A stretch of DNA of 64,000 bases, from contig MU839849.1 of the NCBI GenBank assembly GCA_030411725.1, positions 342,944 to 406,943 on the forward strand, in the 5' to 3' direction. This DNA is from Echria macrotheca (lineage: Eukaryota; Ascomycota; Sordariomycetes; Sordariales; Schizotheciaceae). Every line of letters begins with the position of its first letter. The first letter of the stretch is position 1. The notes below the pieces were generated by a model. That model did no database searches and was not told the origin of the DNA. It saw only the letters and a program-made list of their open reading frames with translations. Shown in pieces: positions 33,896-44,562 of this stretch. A program made the position numbers and the translations under genes.

Positions 33896-35452
33896 ATGGC
33901 GAGAATACCAATCTACCCCCGGGCGACGCAGCGAAACCCGAAGCTCGCACGGCACTTGGAAGGCGTTAGCCACCGCAAGTTTTTCCGCGCCGCGATCAAG
34001 AACTTTATCTTGCTTCAGCTCCTCTTTCTCGGTCTTTTTAGCTACATTTTTGGGTCGTTATTCCAGCAGGGCGTCAGGACACACAATTTGACCATCGGTT
34101 TTGTCGACTACGACGGCGGTGCCATCGGGGCTGCGGTGCGCCGGGCATACAGCTCACTCCAGAGCGACAACTTCCCGACCTTGATCGAGCGGCCGGCTTC
34201 GGATTTTCCCACGCCCGACGACATCTATTCCGACATCTGCGGTGCCGAATACTGGGCCACCCTCTACGTTCTTCCGGGGGCCTCGGACCGTCTGCATGAT
34301 GCGCTAGCTGGGAACGGTGCGCAATTATTCGACCGACGCAACGTCATGGCGTATGTGTGGAACGAGGCGCGATACTCGAGCATCGTGGACCAAGCCATCG
34401 CCAACAACGTCGCGACGCTGTCGAGCACAGCCCGGATAGCCTACAGCACTGCCAACGGGACTGGTCATGTCGAATCCATATTGGGTGCAAACACGACGTT
34501 GGCAGCTGTGTCGCTCCTCGCGGACCCGTGGGAGCTCGTCTCGATCGACATCCAACCAACATCGCAGGGTTCGAGAGCTATATACAACACGGTAGCCATC
34601 ATCCTGATCATGATGCAGGAGTTCTTCTACCTAGGCATTATCAATGGGCTGCATCACAACTTCCAGGTGTATAACAAGCTGCGCCCGTCTCGCATTGTCC
34701 TCTTCCGCACCATGAGCTCTGTCGCCTACTGCTTCGTCGGGTCTCTATGCCTGGCCGGCGCCATCTGGGCCTTCCGGTCCGGTTGGAATGTCGGCGGCGG
34801 CCAGTTCATGCTCACGTGGATGACGCTGTGGCTGTTTGCCCACCTCAACTTCCAGACGCTCGACGTCTTCTCTGTCTGGCTGCCGCTGCCCTACGTTCCC
34901 ATGGCCCTCGTCGCCTGGGTCGTGTTCAACGTGACCTCGGTCATCCTCCCGCTCGAGCTCAGCGCGGCGTGGTACCGCGTCGGCTACGCGTTCCCTGCAC
35001 ACAACACATATCAGACACTGATGGATATCTGGTCGGGAGGCTGCAATCCGCATCTTTATTACACCCTGCCAATATTGTTTGCGTGGGAAGTTCTTTCGAC
35101 GGTGCTTGCTGTTTTGGGTGTCTACCGGCGGTCGCACTATGCCGCCCTGGCCGAGGAGGCTGCGCAAAAACAGTTGAACGAACGGATCGATACAGCAGTC
35201 GACTTCCAGCGGAAACTGGAGCGAGAGGCCAGAGAGGAGGAGGGCAACAAGGCGGAAGAGAAAGAAGACGTTGAGCAGGGAGCCTCGGAAAGTACGAGCG
35301 AAGGCCGGATCAGGAGGGAGCTGGCCGAAGTCATAGACAAAGAGAACGAGCAGATTCGTCGGGAGCAAACGCGGGAGATGAGGGCGGCACCTGGCTTCGG
35401 CCCCGCGTTCGAATTGCCGTTTCGGCCAGAGGGGTCCGACGACGATGCCTAG
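33896..35452 (+). CDS. SNG1/DUF3533-family membrane protein
   Basis: Intronless, 518 residues. Yeast Sng1 is linked to nitrosoguanidine resistance and to plasma-membrane lipid asymmetry; the molecular activity is not settled. One membrane segment near residues 38-56 (FILLQLLFLGLFSYIFGSLF) is followed by a large extracytoplasmic domain of about 190 residues (VDYDGGAIGAAV, N-glycosylation sites NGT and NTT). Then come about five membrane segments (for example AIILIMMQEFFYLGIINGLH, VAYCFVGSLCLAGAIWAF, VPMALVAWVVFNVTSVILPL). The C-terminal 100 residues are a charged Glu/Arg-rich cytosolic tail, probably coiled coil. This ABC-2-like layout and the WYRVGYAFPAHNTYQTLMDI stretch are characteristic of the family. 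It converges with the aminotransferase gene. Confidence 0.88.
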   Translation: MARIPIYPRATQRNPKLARHLEGVSHRKFFRAAIKNFILLQLLFLGLFSYIFGSLFQQGVRTHNLTIGFVDYDGGAIGAAVRRAYSSLQSDNFPTLIERPASDFPTPDDIYSDICGAEYWATLYVLPGASDRLHDALAGNGAQLFDRRNVMAYVWNEARYSSIVDQAIANNVATLSSTARIAYSTANGTGHVESILGANTTLAAVSLLADPWELVSIDIQPTSQGSRAIYNTVAIILIMMQEFFYLGIINGLHHNFQVYNKLRPSRIVLFRTMSSVAYCFVGSLCLAGAIWAFRSGWNVGGGQFMLTWMTLWLFAHLNFQTLDVFSVWLPLPYVPMALVAWVVFNVTSVILPLELSAAWYRVGYAFPAHNTYQTLMDIWSGGCNPHLYYTLPILFAWEVLSTVLAVLGVYRRSHYAALAEEAAQKQLNERIDTAVDFQRKLEREAREEEGNKAEEKEDVEQGASESTSEGRIRRELAEVIDKENEQIRREQTREMRAAPGFGPAFELPFRPEGSDDDA

Positions 35453-35796
35453 GCTTCGGACTCGAATCTTTCTTTATCATTGCTGGGAGTTAAGCTGGCG
35501 TTACAATGGCTGCGGGGAAAAAGGTGTGTCAATGGTTGGGGATGCATCTTAAAATCATAGAGTTGGTGGTTAATAAGTTTGATACAAGAATGTGAATACT
35601 GCTTCGGCGATAGTGGTGACACTGCTGCTGAAGCTGCGTCTGGTTTCATGTCGTGAATTCATTGCTGTTGAAGTCTGTCGTAACTCGTCTAGCTACCTGT
35701 TTACGTGTATCAGGCATGCAGGGTATCAGAATGCCGCCCATTAACGCCAACAAATACATCACCATACTGCCATCTCGTCTAGCTCCAGTCCCGCAT
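35453..35796. other. convergent intergenic region
   Basis: The 3' flanks of the SNG1-like and aminotransferase genes meet here; no gene seen. Confidence 0.6.
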
Positions 35797-37222
35797 TCAC
35801 ATGGCGCGCTCCAGAAACTGCATCAACAAACGAACTTGCTCGACAAACCTCTCATTCTCTTCGCCATTCCCCACGCTCACACGTACGCAGCCCTCGCATC
35901 CGTATTCCATTCCTTTAAACCTCACCAAGATGCCCGCCGACTCTCTCAACAGCGAGACCAGTCCCGCCGCTGACACATTGCACGGACGGCCTGAGACTTC
36001 GCCCGAAGCCGAACCCAGTCTGCACACCTCAAACAGCACGAAATTGGTGTCCATGCCGCCGCGGATAGCGATGCCCCGAATCCGACCGAGCGCTCGCGCG
36101 AGCCGCGTCCTCTCCTCGCAGATGGACCGCAGCTTGACGCGCAGCAAGGCGAGGCTCTGCTCCGTGAGCGCCGCCTTGGCGACCGCAATGGACTGACTGC
36201 TGACCGAGTACGGTTTCTTGACGTTGTTGAGGACTGCGCAAAGATGGGCACAGGCCACGCCGAAACCGACGCGGATGCTGGCGAGGCCGAAAGCTTTGGA
36301 GAGGGTTTGAAGGACGACCAGGCGGGGGTAGCGGTTGACGAGGCCGATGACCGATTGGGTGGTTGACGCGAAGTCGATGTATGCTTCATCGACGACGAGG
36401 ATGCCCTGCCAGACGGGATCGTCAAGGAGGGTCTGGATGTCGCGCACCGGGATGCCAAAACCGGTGGGGTTTCCCGGATTGCAGACAAAGCAGATCTTGA
36501 TGCTCGGGTCAGAGCGAAGCGTCTTTTGGATCTCAGGCAGCCGCAGCTGGAAGCGATTGTGAGAGTCAAGCGGGATTGCCACCGTTTCAATGTCGTTGAT
36601 GGTGGCCGAGGTCTGGTACATGTGATATACGGGAGGGCAGATGAGAATGCGGTCCTGCCCGGGCCGACACATGCATCGGACAATCAGATCAATCATATCA
36701 TCGAGCCCAGAGGAGACGCAGATGTTGGAAGGTTCAAGCGGCTCCAGGGCTCCGTTCCGCTGGTTCCGGAAATCACAAAATGCCTGCTTGAGCTCCACAT
36801 GGTTCCTGGCCACGTCAGTCCTTGCATATGTCAGGGGCAAGCAGCGAGTCCGGCTTACAAGTCTGGATATCTGCTAAACGCCTCCCTTTCTTGCCAAGGG
36901 TCATTGGCGAACAGAGCGGTGGGCATTGCAACTTCTTGGCATGCCCAGAGCATGCTCTCCGGGGCCAGGGACGGTCCCATTGCATTCTCATTCAGGTCGG
37001 CAAGGAAGGTGTGGGGGACATGGCCTGTCTCGCTATTCGATGTCAGTTCATCTGATGTCACGCAGGTACCTAGACGGATTCCATCTCCGCATGCTGCTGT
37101 GCTAGGGTGGTATGCTAGGGTTGGACTAACCTCCTTTCCGTCCGAAACTTGTCTAGCGACAGGATGTTGGGACGGATCATCCGGATGCAGTCACAGTCGC
37201 ATACTCGTTTCGTTGATCCCAT
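35797..37222 (-). CDS. HisC-like PLP-dependent aminotransferase (class I/II)
   Basis: 424 residues, related to histidinol-phosphate aminotransferase, which moves an amino group between glutamate and imidazole-acetol phosphate. Minus-strand exons are 37222-37131, 37032-36859 and 36805-35797 (introns 98 and 53 bp). Exon 1 gives IRPNILSLDKFRTER, matching HisC N-termini (RPNILAL.PY). Exon 2 gives FLADLNENAMGPS, the LxxNENPxGPS motif. Exon 3 carries FVCNPGNPTG, VDEAYIDFA and TLSKAFGLASIRVGF, with the Schiff-base Lys near residue 259, then MDTNFVLFE and GMEYGCEGCVRVSVG, whose Arg binds carboxylate. NEN with Ala instead of Pro is a variation. Whether this is the housekeeping HisC or a specialised paralogue cannot be settled; the subtelomeric site favours the second. 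Confidence 0.9.
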
Positions 37223-38555
37223 GATTACCAAGGTAGGTAGCTAGTTCGGGGCTTTGGAGGTCGCCGAGATCACCGGCGAAGCTGCTTGATTGGGCTGGAC
37301 TGTGAGACTCTGAACCTGAGGGACGAATAGAGCAAGACTAAACTCGATAGCTTGGGAATTGTGGCTCTCGACGTCCATCATCATGCTTCAAGTTGGCCGG
37401 TTTAATAATGCTCGATCGTCACTAACACGCTTCTCATCGCACGCTTTGGGATGCGGCTCTGCTCATGGCGCCCCCCAACCAACGGCCATCGCCGGTGTAT
37501 GACTTCACGCTACTACGCCCTGCTTCTGCAAAGGGGGGTCAGGCTGCATATGTCTCGACGACATGATACGTTGCCCGGACTTGTTGTCTTCATGATGGTG
37601 GATCCGGACGACCTCAACCGGGGCAAGGAGTCCGACTCTTCATGATGTTGATGGAAATAATTTCGGGGTAAATTCCAAATCCTCTCAAATTTCCCAGCTC
37701 TTTCGTGAATCCTCGGCCAAACTCCTCATGCCGACACCAGGTCATATATTCCCAAACCCGATACATTGAGTGCTCGGACACGGTCTCCCCGGGCCGTGAA
37801 CACGTGAGTCTGCAAGCGAAAGTCGGTACCATCTCGGGTCATGCACCGAACTTGTGCATCTGTCATCGTGGCGTTGTGCATGCGAGACACGGTGCACTAG
37901 CCCAATGTAGGAATGTTCAATTCCTGCCGCCGTGGGCATGTCGGCTGCTGCCACCCGAAGCTTGTGTCGGGCAATCAAGAAAAAAATGCTTGGTCTTGGC
38001 ATGCCTCGTTTCCCCGAAACCCGGTTCGGTGTGTGCTCACACCCTGCATAGGGTTCATTCAGGGCTGGAGAGGTATCCGATTGGCCGGTCACGTTTGACA
38101 TTACTCAGTGTCCGGAAACTCAAGGAACACACAAGTTTAGAAACTGCTACAACTGTCAGGAAACCGTTGGGCTTGCAGAGACGATGAGAACACGGCATGT
38201 TCAGCTTTTGCTCCTTCCGGGGATAACCTGGAGGAAAAAAAGGGTTGACGTTACTTTGCTCGACCGAGAACGCCACATATCTCAACCAGGAAAGGCGCAG
38301 GACTCAGGAGGCGGGAGACGACGTCTCACCTTGCGCAAAAAGTCCGTGGTTATCTTCTCAACAAAATCCAGAGGAGACTGGAATGGAAAAGGAGGCGAGC
38401 TTGCTGCAGGGGCAGCAGTTTGACACGTATCTTTTGAGGACATCATGGATTCCAGAGCACCTTTAAAGGCACCAAATGTACTTCCGTAAGTTGTTGTGCA
38501 TGCTACAATCTGCTGAGTGTGCAGACAACAAATCATCGAAACCCTTGCGCTCAAG
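37223..38555. other. divergent intergenic region
   Basis: About 1.3 kb shared upstream region of the aminotransferase and the HAD phosphatase. A 160-codon frame at 37705-38187 is featureless. A short TAGG run lies near 37234. Confidence 0.55.
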
Positions 38556-39473
38556 ATGCCGTTCCCGGATTACTTGGATCGTAAACCGAGGCTCATTTTT
38601 TTCACCGACTTCGATGGTACCATCACCACCGTGGATGTATGGGATTGGTTGGTGAGCAGAGACCCTTGCCCGCCTTTTTCATTCGAAACCCAGCACTAAC
38701 TGTCAGCTCAGGTAATGACGGAAGGCTACGGGCCCGAGGAGCTCCATCGGAGCAACCAAGCAGTCATGGATGGCACTATGACTTTTCGGTGTGTTTTTTC
38801 CCTCTTGCTTGCTACCTCTTGTCGTCAATCTCGTTGACCACCAGAGCAGGGAAGCTAGTCGCGAGCAGCTTGAAAGCATCCAAATTGGCTTAGACAAGTG
38901 TATCAAAAAAGCCATTGCACATCTCCGGATAGATGACGGCTTCATCCCTTTTTACCAGTGGGCAGTATCGGTGGGCGTACCCATTGTCATCTTGTCAGGT
39001 GGCTTAGTCTCCTTGATCGAGGCCGTGCTGAAGCCTCTTGTGGGTGATGAGCTACTTGGGATAGAGATCGTGGCCAACGAAGCTATGCCTCGTGATGGGT
39101 TTCAGTCCGTCAACCAGGATGGTGGCTCTTGGACGATAGATTTCCGCGATGACACCGTCTATGGAAACGATAAGGCTCAGGCCATCAGGTCGTACGCCGA
39201 GTATCGCGATGTTATGGCTCCAGGGGAGAAACCGATCCTTTTGTTCGCCGGGGATGGGGTCAGCGATATCGGTGCGGCTAAACAGGCAGACCTCCTTTTT
39301 GCCAAGCAAGGTCAAGGTGAGGATACTCATCTCTCAACATTGTCCTACTTCGCTGACACGGACGGGTGGTAGACCTTGCCAAGTATTGCAGGCATCAAAG
39401 GGTGCCATTTGTTGAGTACAGAAACTGGAAGTCCATCTTGAGGACTACCCAAGATTTATTGTGGGTTTCTTGA
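38556..39473 (+). CDS. HAD-superfamily phosphatase, PSPase/MtnX-like
   Basis: Phosphomonoesterase of 246 residues, exons 38556-38651, 38712-38788, 38850-39316 and 39373-39473 (introns 56-61 bp). Motif I is FFTDFDGTIT with the nucleophile D18 and general acid D20. Motif II is VPIVILSGGL. Motif IV is FAGDGVSDIGAAKQADLLFA. This set and the length match subfamily IB proteins such as phosphoserine phosphatase-like and 2-hydroxy-3-keto-5-methylthiopentenyl-1-phosphate phosphatase-like enzymes of fungi. No signal peptide, so cytosolic. Its divergent neighbour is a HisC-like aminotransferase, whose product would be a phosphate ester, so consecutive action is a reasonable guess but not shown. The end of the protein (VEYRNWKSILRTTQDLL) fits the family. 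Confidence 0.9.
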
Positions 39474-39769
39474 CAACATGGTTCCATCTGTGCAGTAGTA
39501 CTAATCACTCCTTTTTCCTAGCCACGGCCGGAAAGAACCAGCTCATGTGGTGGGACGCGAACGTCGCACGTCCACAGCACAGGACAGCTGCCCGCCACAG
39601 TGTGTAAACGTTCGTGCATGACTTCCGGCCAACTCCAACTCAGCGTGCGTGGTATTGAACGAATGTCGTCGTTGTTTCCTTGTTCCTGCCATCTCCCCAG
39701 ACCGGCGGCTAGATAAAACCGTAGCTACTTACTACCTAACAAGACCTCCTCTATTACATTCTGATACAG

Positions 39770-41764
39770 CTACGTGATCGGGGATGTCCATGTCCACGGG
39801 CGCCTCTTCTTACCGCCCGATGCCTGGGTCGTGACCCGCCGTCCAACGCAGCGGCGCGCATCATTCAGCGCACCACTTTCCAAGACGGCGCAACAAGCAG
39901 GATACTGACTATAAATCCGGTTCAACTGCTCCCTGTTCCCCAGCCGCTTGTAGAAATCCAACAAGTCTTTCAGCATCAAAAGTGCCCCTGAACTACTGTC
40001 GCCTTCGATTTCCAGGAACGGAACCAGTGCCTCCTCGTAGAGCTCGGCAGCTTTGGCCACATCGCCCTCTTGCTCATACAGCTGGGCAAGCTCGCTTGAC
40101 GCAAAGACGGAAAACACCCATCCTTCATCAGGGCAGTCTCTGGTGCCCAGCCACTTCCGAGCCTCACCGTACGCCTCCATGGCGGCGTGTATATCACCCG
40201 CTTCGCAATAGTTTACCGCGAGGTTGTAACGTGCCCGGTTGGCCGAGAAGGAACGAGCTCCATCGGTGTGGACGCACAAGCTGATGAGCTCTTTGCAACG
40301 CAGGATAGCGTCGTCATACCGGCCGGTATTCCGCAAAACACGGACCAGGTAGAAGTAGGCCTTGATGCGGATTTGCTGAGCCTCGATGCGCGCCTGGGAG
40401 TCGGATGCGTCGGTGATTTGGTCGATGTGTTCAATGACACACTGCCACAGGGTCGGGTACGCAATGCTGATGCTCGCCTGCTGGGTGAAGCAGTCCAGGA
40501 GCAGTGTCAAGGGGTGTAGGACCCCTAGCCTTTTGCCCGCCTCGGATGTGAGGTATTTGAAGACGATGGGTTCGTAGCCGGGGAACTTCTTCCAGCTTGA
40601 CCAAGTCGCAATCTCTACCAGCCTGGTGAGCAGGAACAAGTCCGGGGCCTCGAACATCGGGGGGATGGTAGTCGCTGCGTCGTACAGTCTCTGGTGTGCC
40701 TTGGCCGGGTCTTCCAGTTTCAGAAAGTAATGAGCGCCTTCAAACGCCTCGGCTGTGGCGTTGATGCACCTCCGGATATGTAGCTTCTGGGCATTGTCAC
40801 GGAGCCGGGCCCTTGTTGGTGAAGACATGTACAGCCCAAAGGAGTTCGTATTCGACTGGTCGTTTGACATGAACCTGCTGAAGTTTTGTATGCAGCGCAG
40901 CAGGTCTTCTGACACCTTGAAGTCCTTGGGCAGTGGAATAGGTGAACGAGCGTATGGGGACATGGCTCTGTATCTTTGTCTGTTTGCGTACAACATGTAG
41001 GCTTGTTGGGATGTGTCGGCGGCGTGTTGTCCCTGATTCTGTAGGCCTCGGTCCCCAGATTGTTCGAATGACTCCAGTGTCTGTATGTAGGTCGCAGTAG
41101 TGCTGCCGTGGGAGGTGGTGGAGGCTTGACTTGGGGTGGTGGTTCCCGGTGTCAAGATGTCGGGAGCACCGCTGGAAGAGGTATCTTCGTCGCTCACTCG
41201 TCGGCCCGTAGTCGGAACTCCTGCAAAGCCGGATGCGCCAACAATCTGGTGGCTACGGGTGGGACGGGAGGTGAGTAGTGCGGAGCTCCCGTCGCTAGAT
41301 GATGTTCCCGAAGCCTCGAGTTGGAGCCATGCTTGGTCATGGTTGTGTGGAAGAGAAGTTTCGATTCCTTCAAACCCACCGCCGACTCCTTCGATGTCCC
41401 GCCTTAGCTGCTGGGTGACGTCGTGCGAAGAGTTGAATCGTACCAACATGGTAGACTCTGGCGGCGATGTGCTGGGTTGACTGAGATGGGGACCAAGAAG
41501 ATCCTCCCTGGCCGCCGGCGTGTTTTGGCGCGAAGCCTTTTCATACCGTCGCAACCGCCACTGATTGAAACGAGCATTGAGCTGTGGCATGGACGGCTGA
41601 AAGCCATCTTCGTCTTTCATGATTTGCAGGATCGTCTTGCGTGGAATGTTTTGTCGGTGCAACCGCGTGAGCTTCTTTCGATACCGTTCCCATTCGTCAT
41701 TTCCGATTCGGGGGGCATACCGAGACTCGCTTGGTGACAAGTACGGCTTGAAATGGTCCGCCAT
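39770..41764 (-). CDS. Clr5-domain protein with C-terminal TPR-like repeats
   Basis: Intronless, 664 residues. The N-terminal Clr5 domain covers about residues 22-75 (EWERYRKKLTRLHRQNIPRK, then GFQPSMPQLNARFNQWRLRR), the fungal helix-turn-helix-like module named after fission yeast Clr5, a silencing factor. Residues 80-290 are Ser/Thr-rich and probably disordered. The second half is helical with TPR-like units: YNLAVNYCEAGDIHAAMEAY, SELAQLYEQEGDVAKAAELY, and another around LLDFYKRLGNREQLNRIY. Nuclear or regulatory function is inferred from the domain only. Genes combining Clr5 with repeats are numerous in filamentous ascomycetes. It reads in the same direction as the NLR 2.8 kb away; whether they act together is unknown. 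Confidence 0.87.
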   Translation of the reverse strand: MADHFKPYLSPSESRYAPRIGNDEWERYRKKLTRLHRQNIPRKTILQIMKDEDGFQPSMPQLNARFNQWRLRRYEKASRQNTPAAREDLLGPHLSQPSTSPPESTMLVRFNSSHDVTQQLRRDIEGVGGGFEGIETSLPHNHDQAWLQLEASGTSSSDGSSALLTSRPTRSHQIVGASGFAGVPTTGRRVSDEDTSSSGAPDILTPGTTTPSQASTTSHGSTTATYIQTLESFEQSGDRGLQNQGQHAADTSQQAYMLYANRQRYRAMSPYARSPIPLPKDFKVSEDLLRCIQNFSRFMSNDQSNTNSFGLYMSSPTRARLRDNAQKLHIRRCINATAEAFEGAHYFLKLEDPAKAHQRLYDAATTIPPMFEAPDLFLLTRLVEIATWSSWKKFPGYEPIVFKYLTSEAGKRLGVLHPLTLLLDCFTQQASISIAYPTLWQCVIEHIDQITDASDSQARIEAQQIRIKAYFYLVRVLRNTGRYDDAILRCKELISLCVHTDGARSFSANRARYNLAVNYCEAGDIHAAMEAYGEARKWLGTRDCPDEGWVFSVFASSELAQLYEQEGDVAKAAELYEEALVPFLEIEGDSSSGALLMLKDLLDFYKRLGNREQLNRIYSQYPACCAVLESGALNDARRCVGRRVTTQASGGKKRRPWTWTSPIT

Positions 41765-43501
41765 TGAAAACAGTCCGCAGGGGAGGCGAAGAGACTCATC
41801 GCAAAACCAGTTTTTGTGATTGATGTTTGCTGCATCTGGAGAAGGCCTCGCACCGCTGGCACCATCCGGAGAACCGCCGGAGGCAGCCCTTTACCCCGCA
41901 GTTCCACCCTGTCAGCCTGCGCAAACCTCAGACCAATTCAACATTTCCTCTTTGGGAATTGTGCAATCTCGGTCTTCGTGTGGGGTCTCCGTCTGCGCTG
42001 CGCAGCCTGCCCCCCCTTGCCACCATTCGATCTTCGATCCAGGAGTCAAGACTCCTCCCTTCGAAAGTGTGCAACAGTGCTCGTGGTCCGACCCATGTTC
42101 GGTTTCGTCAGTTTGGGGACTGCGTCGGGCTCATCAGGTGATAATCCGCAGTGCCAGCTGATAGGTGTTCACTCCCTCTTCGGTGTGCCCAGTTTTGACA
42201 CTTCACCTCGATCAATCAGGTGAAGGAATGTGGAAGCGAACGCCTGGGGCAGGTGAACCACTGGTTCGAACGAATAAAGTGGAAGCAGAAGTCAGAGGTA
42301 CGGATAATAAAATAACTCAAGGCCCGAGGCACCTTATCTTGCCCACAGAAAATGCCTCATGTTTGTTTGCGCCCGGTTCACCTGAGCCTAACTATCTGCT
42401 CGAGCCGGCCAGTTATGTCTCGTCGGCTGTGCCCACCTATTCTATTCAGCTAACATGCCTTCCAGACGTGCCCATCCCGGGCCAGGGCAATTTGCAGACC
42501 AAGGGAAACTTGTTGAGCAACGCACACCATGATCACTGGAGCCGTACCCGAGCACTATTGCACAGCCCCATGCATTTGCCAGACTCCACATGTCTCGACA
42601 AGCCCTATATTCCATATCCGGGAAGCTGTGCGAGACGTGCTAGGAAGCCTTGATTTCCGGCACTCTGGCACTCTCAGTCTCGAACGAGGAAATGTTCATT
42701 GTGGGGGCTCGCGAGCTAGGTGCGGATTAAGCTCTCTACCAAGCCGAATTCATATGCTCAACCCACAGTATATCACAAGTCCACGGACATCCTTATCTTC
42801 CAAAGACCCAGCATACGTCGGCAGGTCGCCAGTGGTCACACAAGCGGGTATGGCATCAAAACGAGTTGGTACCTAGGATGCCTGTGAAAATGAAATAACG
42901 TCAGAGATAATCTATCAAGGAGCGAAACCCGGAGACCAGGGCGTTTCCTAAAAAAGTGGGCGTGTCCTGAACCCTGTCGACCGCGAGTCAGTCCAGGCGA
43001 TTCACTATTGCTAACAGGTCGAGAGGGTCTCAGAGGATTCTGCGAGATCGGCGAGACAGTTGATGCAAAGTTTGGTTGGCACTAGGCAAGCCTTAATACG
43101 AGTTGTTTCTGAGCGTCTGAGTGGTGATTAATCACTAGCGGCTATCTGACATAATAACAGACAGAACAGAAATTGCCGGTTTGGGAAATCAGAAGATAAG
43201 CTTTCCGGCTTGGAAGGACCCGGAAAGACCCGTGTCCACTTCCCAAGACACCGCTTCTCCTCAGATGGGGCTGACTGGGGCAGACGAAAGTTAAAAATGA
43301 CCACTGAAAGGGCAAGGATTGTCGATATCAGCTCACATTGTCGTGGTTCTAGTGGGGCATCAGTGTGAATCTCGACGGCTTCTGCATGGCTTTTGCTTGG
43401 GGTTTGTTGGATTTGTGCCATGTGCTCGGACTTTGCTCCGCCGTACGTGTGCTTCCCACGCCGCCTATAAGATCAGCCATGGGTTAGGTATCAAGTCAAC
43501 C
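41765..43501. other. intergenic, no supported gene
   Basis: About 1.7 kb. Overlapping plus-strand frames around 41816-42223 and a 162-codon frame at 42165-42653 have no recognisable features. Nothing else is seen. Confidence 0.5.
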
Positions 43502-44056
43502 ATGATTTCTCGGCTTTTCTTGGACTGTTGGACACCGTCGTGGCTTCCCAAACTCCTCGTAGCCCAGACATCTGACCGAGACCAGGCGACCGTCACAAAC
43601 CCAAAGACCGACAAGCCATCCCTTACTGAGAGAGTTCATCGTACCCTAGCCAAGAGTTCCGGCCTGGCCATGTGAGTCGGGCATCGGCCCGCTACCACTG
43701 GGACATCCGCCTGGGCTGATATAACACCCGACAGCATGGACCGTGACCTCCTGGGCATCGGAACGTGGGCAGACGACCTGCTTCGCGCCTTCACATGCCA
43801 CCGTGTAAGACCAGCCATTCCTTCTCGCACACCGAGACTCATCGACCACCGCCGACTGCTTTCCAACATCTTCCTCGCATGTAACGTGACCTCGAACCGA
43901 CACGACTACCCAGTCCGAGCCCGACGAAGTCTTCGTGAACATATTCGGGCTGAGGCGAGGCGCAGGAATCGCGGTATGTTGGGCCGCTTTCTCGACGAGA
44001 TCGCGCCGCCTCGGGTTCTTCGGCCGGGATCCCTTTCAAGGACAAGCCGCCGATGA
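43502..44056 (+). CDS. doubtful hypothetical protein
   Basis: Not recognised. ATG in a fair context (CAACCATGATT) opens MISRLFLDCWTPSWLPKLLV. An in-frame canonical intron 43672-43734 (63 bp, AT|GTGAGT to CAG) joins exon 43502-43671 to 43735-44056, giving 163 residues with a very basic C-terminus. An alternative second intron (donor GTAAGA after TGCCACCGT at about 43805, acceptor CCCAG at about 43915) would instead give a tail with GFFGRDPFQGQAADEV ending in NMANDVSA, which looks more protein-like. The choice cannot be made by eye. Supporting points are the intron in frame and open reading on both sides; no domain is visible. Confidence 0.33.
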
Positions 44057-44562
44057 GGTGATGGCGCCTGACAACATGGCGAATGACGTTTCGGCTTAGA
44101 TGACTCTTTGGTCTTCCTTCGGTGACTTCTTCACTGATGCGTGAATATTTTGGTAGACGGATAGATCTTGTAAGGGTTCGGATCGAGTTTGGAGTTTGTC
44201 TTTGCTGGTTTGGGTTTGGGTCTGAGTTTGGGTTTGAGCTTGGGATTGGGTTTGGGTTTGGATCGGTATTTTTGGGCAGCCCAAGAAGGCAGAGACTCAT
44301 CATGGCACGGTGTACGGAATACAAGGTCAATGTCTAGATGATTTCAACATCCTCATCCATCACAACGTGCCCACCCACGCGCGTGTACCGGTGGGCGATC
44401 TGCGGCATGTTAGACGACAACGAAAAAAAGTTTCCACATGACCGGGTACACGTACTAGGGATTCAAGGAGAGTAAGGTGTCTAGAAACACCGTCTTGAAT
44501 GCTTGAATGGTGCAGTGAGAGTCGGCTGATCAGCGAGCTGAATGAGAGCTCGTTGGGACCAT
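44057..44562. other. intergenic with a G-rich hexamer tract
   Basis: About 500 bp downstream of the NLR's stop codon. Apart from the TTTGGG tract no feature is seen. Confidence 0.6.
44209..44262. repeat. degenerate TTTGGG hexamer array, nine units
   Basis: Nine consecutive hexamers in register: four perfect TTTGGG units plus TCTGAG, TTTGAG, CTTGGG, ATTGGG and TTTGGA variants. It differs from the telomere unit (TTAGGG) by one base. It lies 300 bases after the NLR gene, in its 3' flank. Confidence 0.9.

Noticed and set aside
34745..35368. 207-codon minus-strand frame inside the SNG1-like gene
   Set aside because: Antisense to a well-supported membrane protein and with no features of its own.
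42165..42653. 162-codon plus-strand frame upstream of the Clr5 gene
   Set aside because: No ATG near its start, no domain, and several competing frames overlap it.
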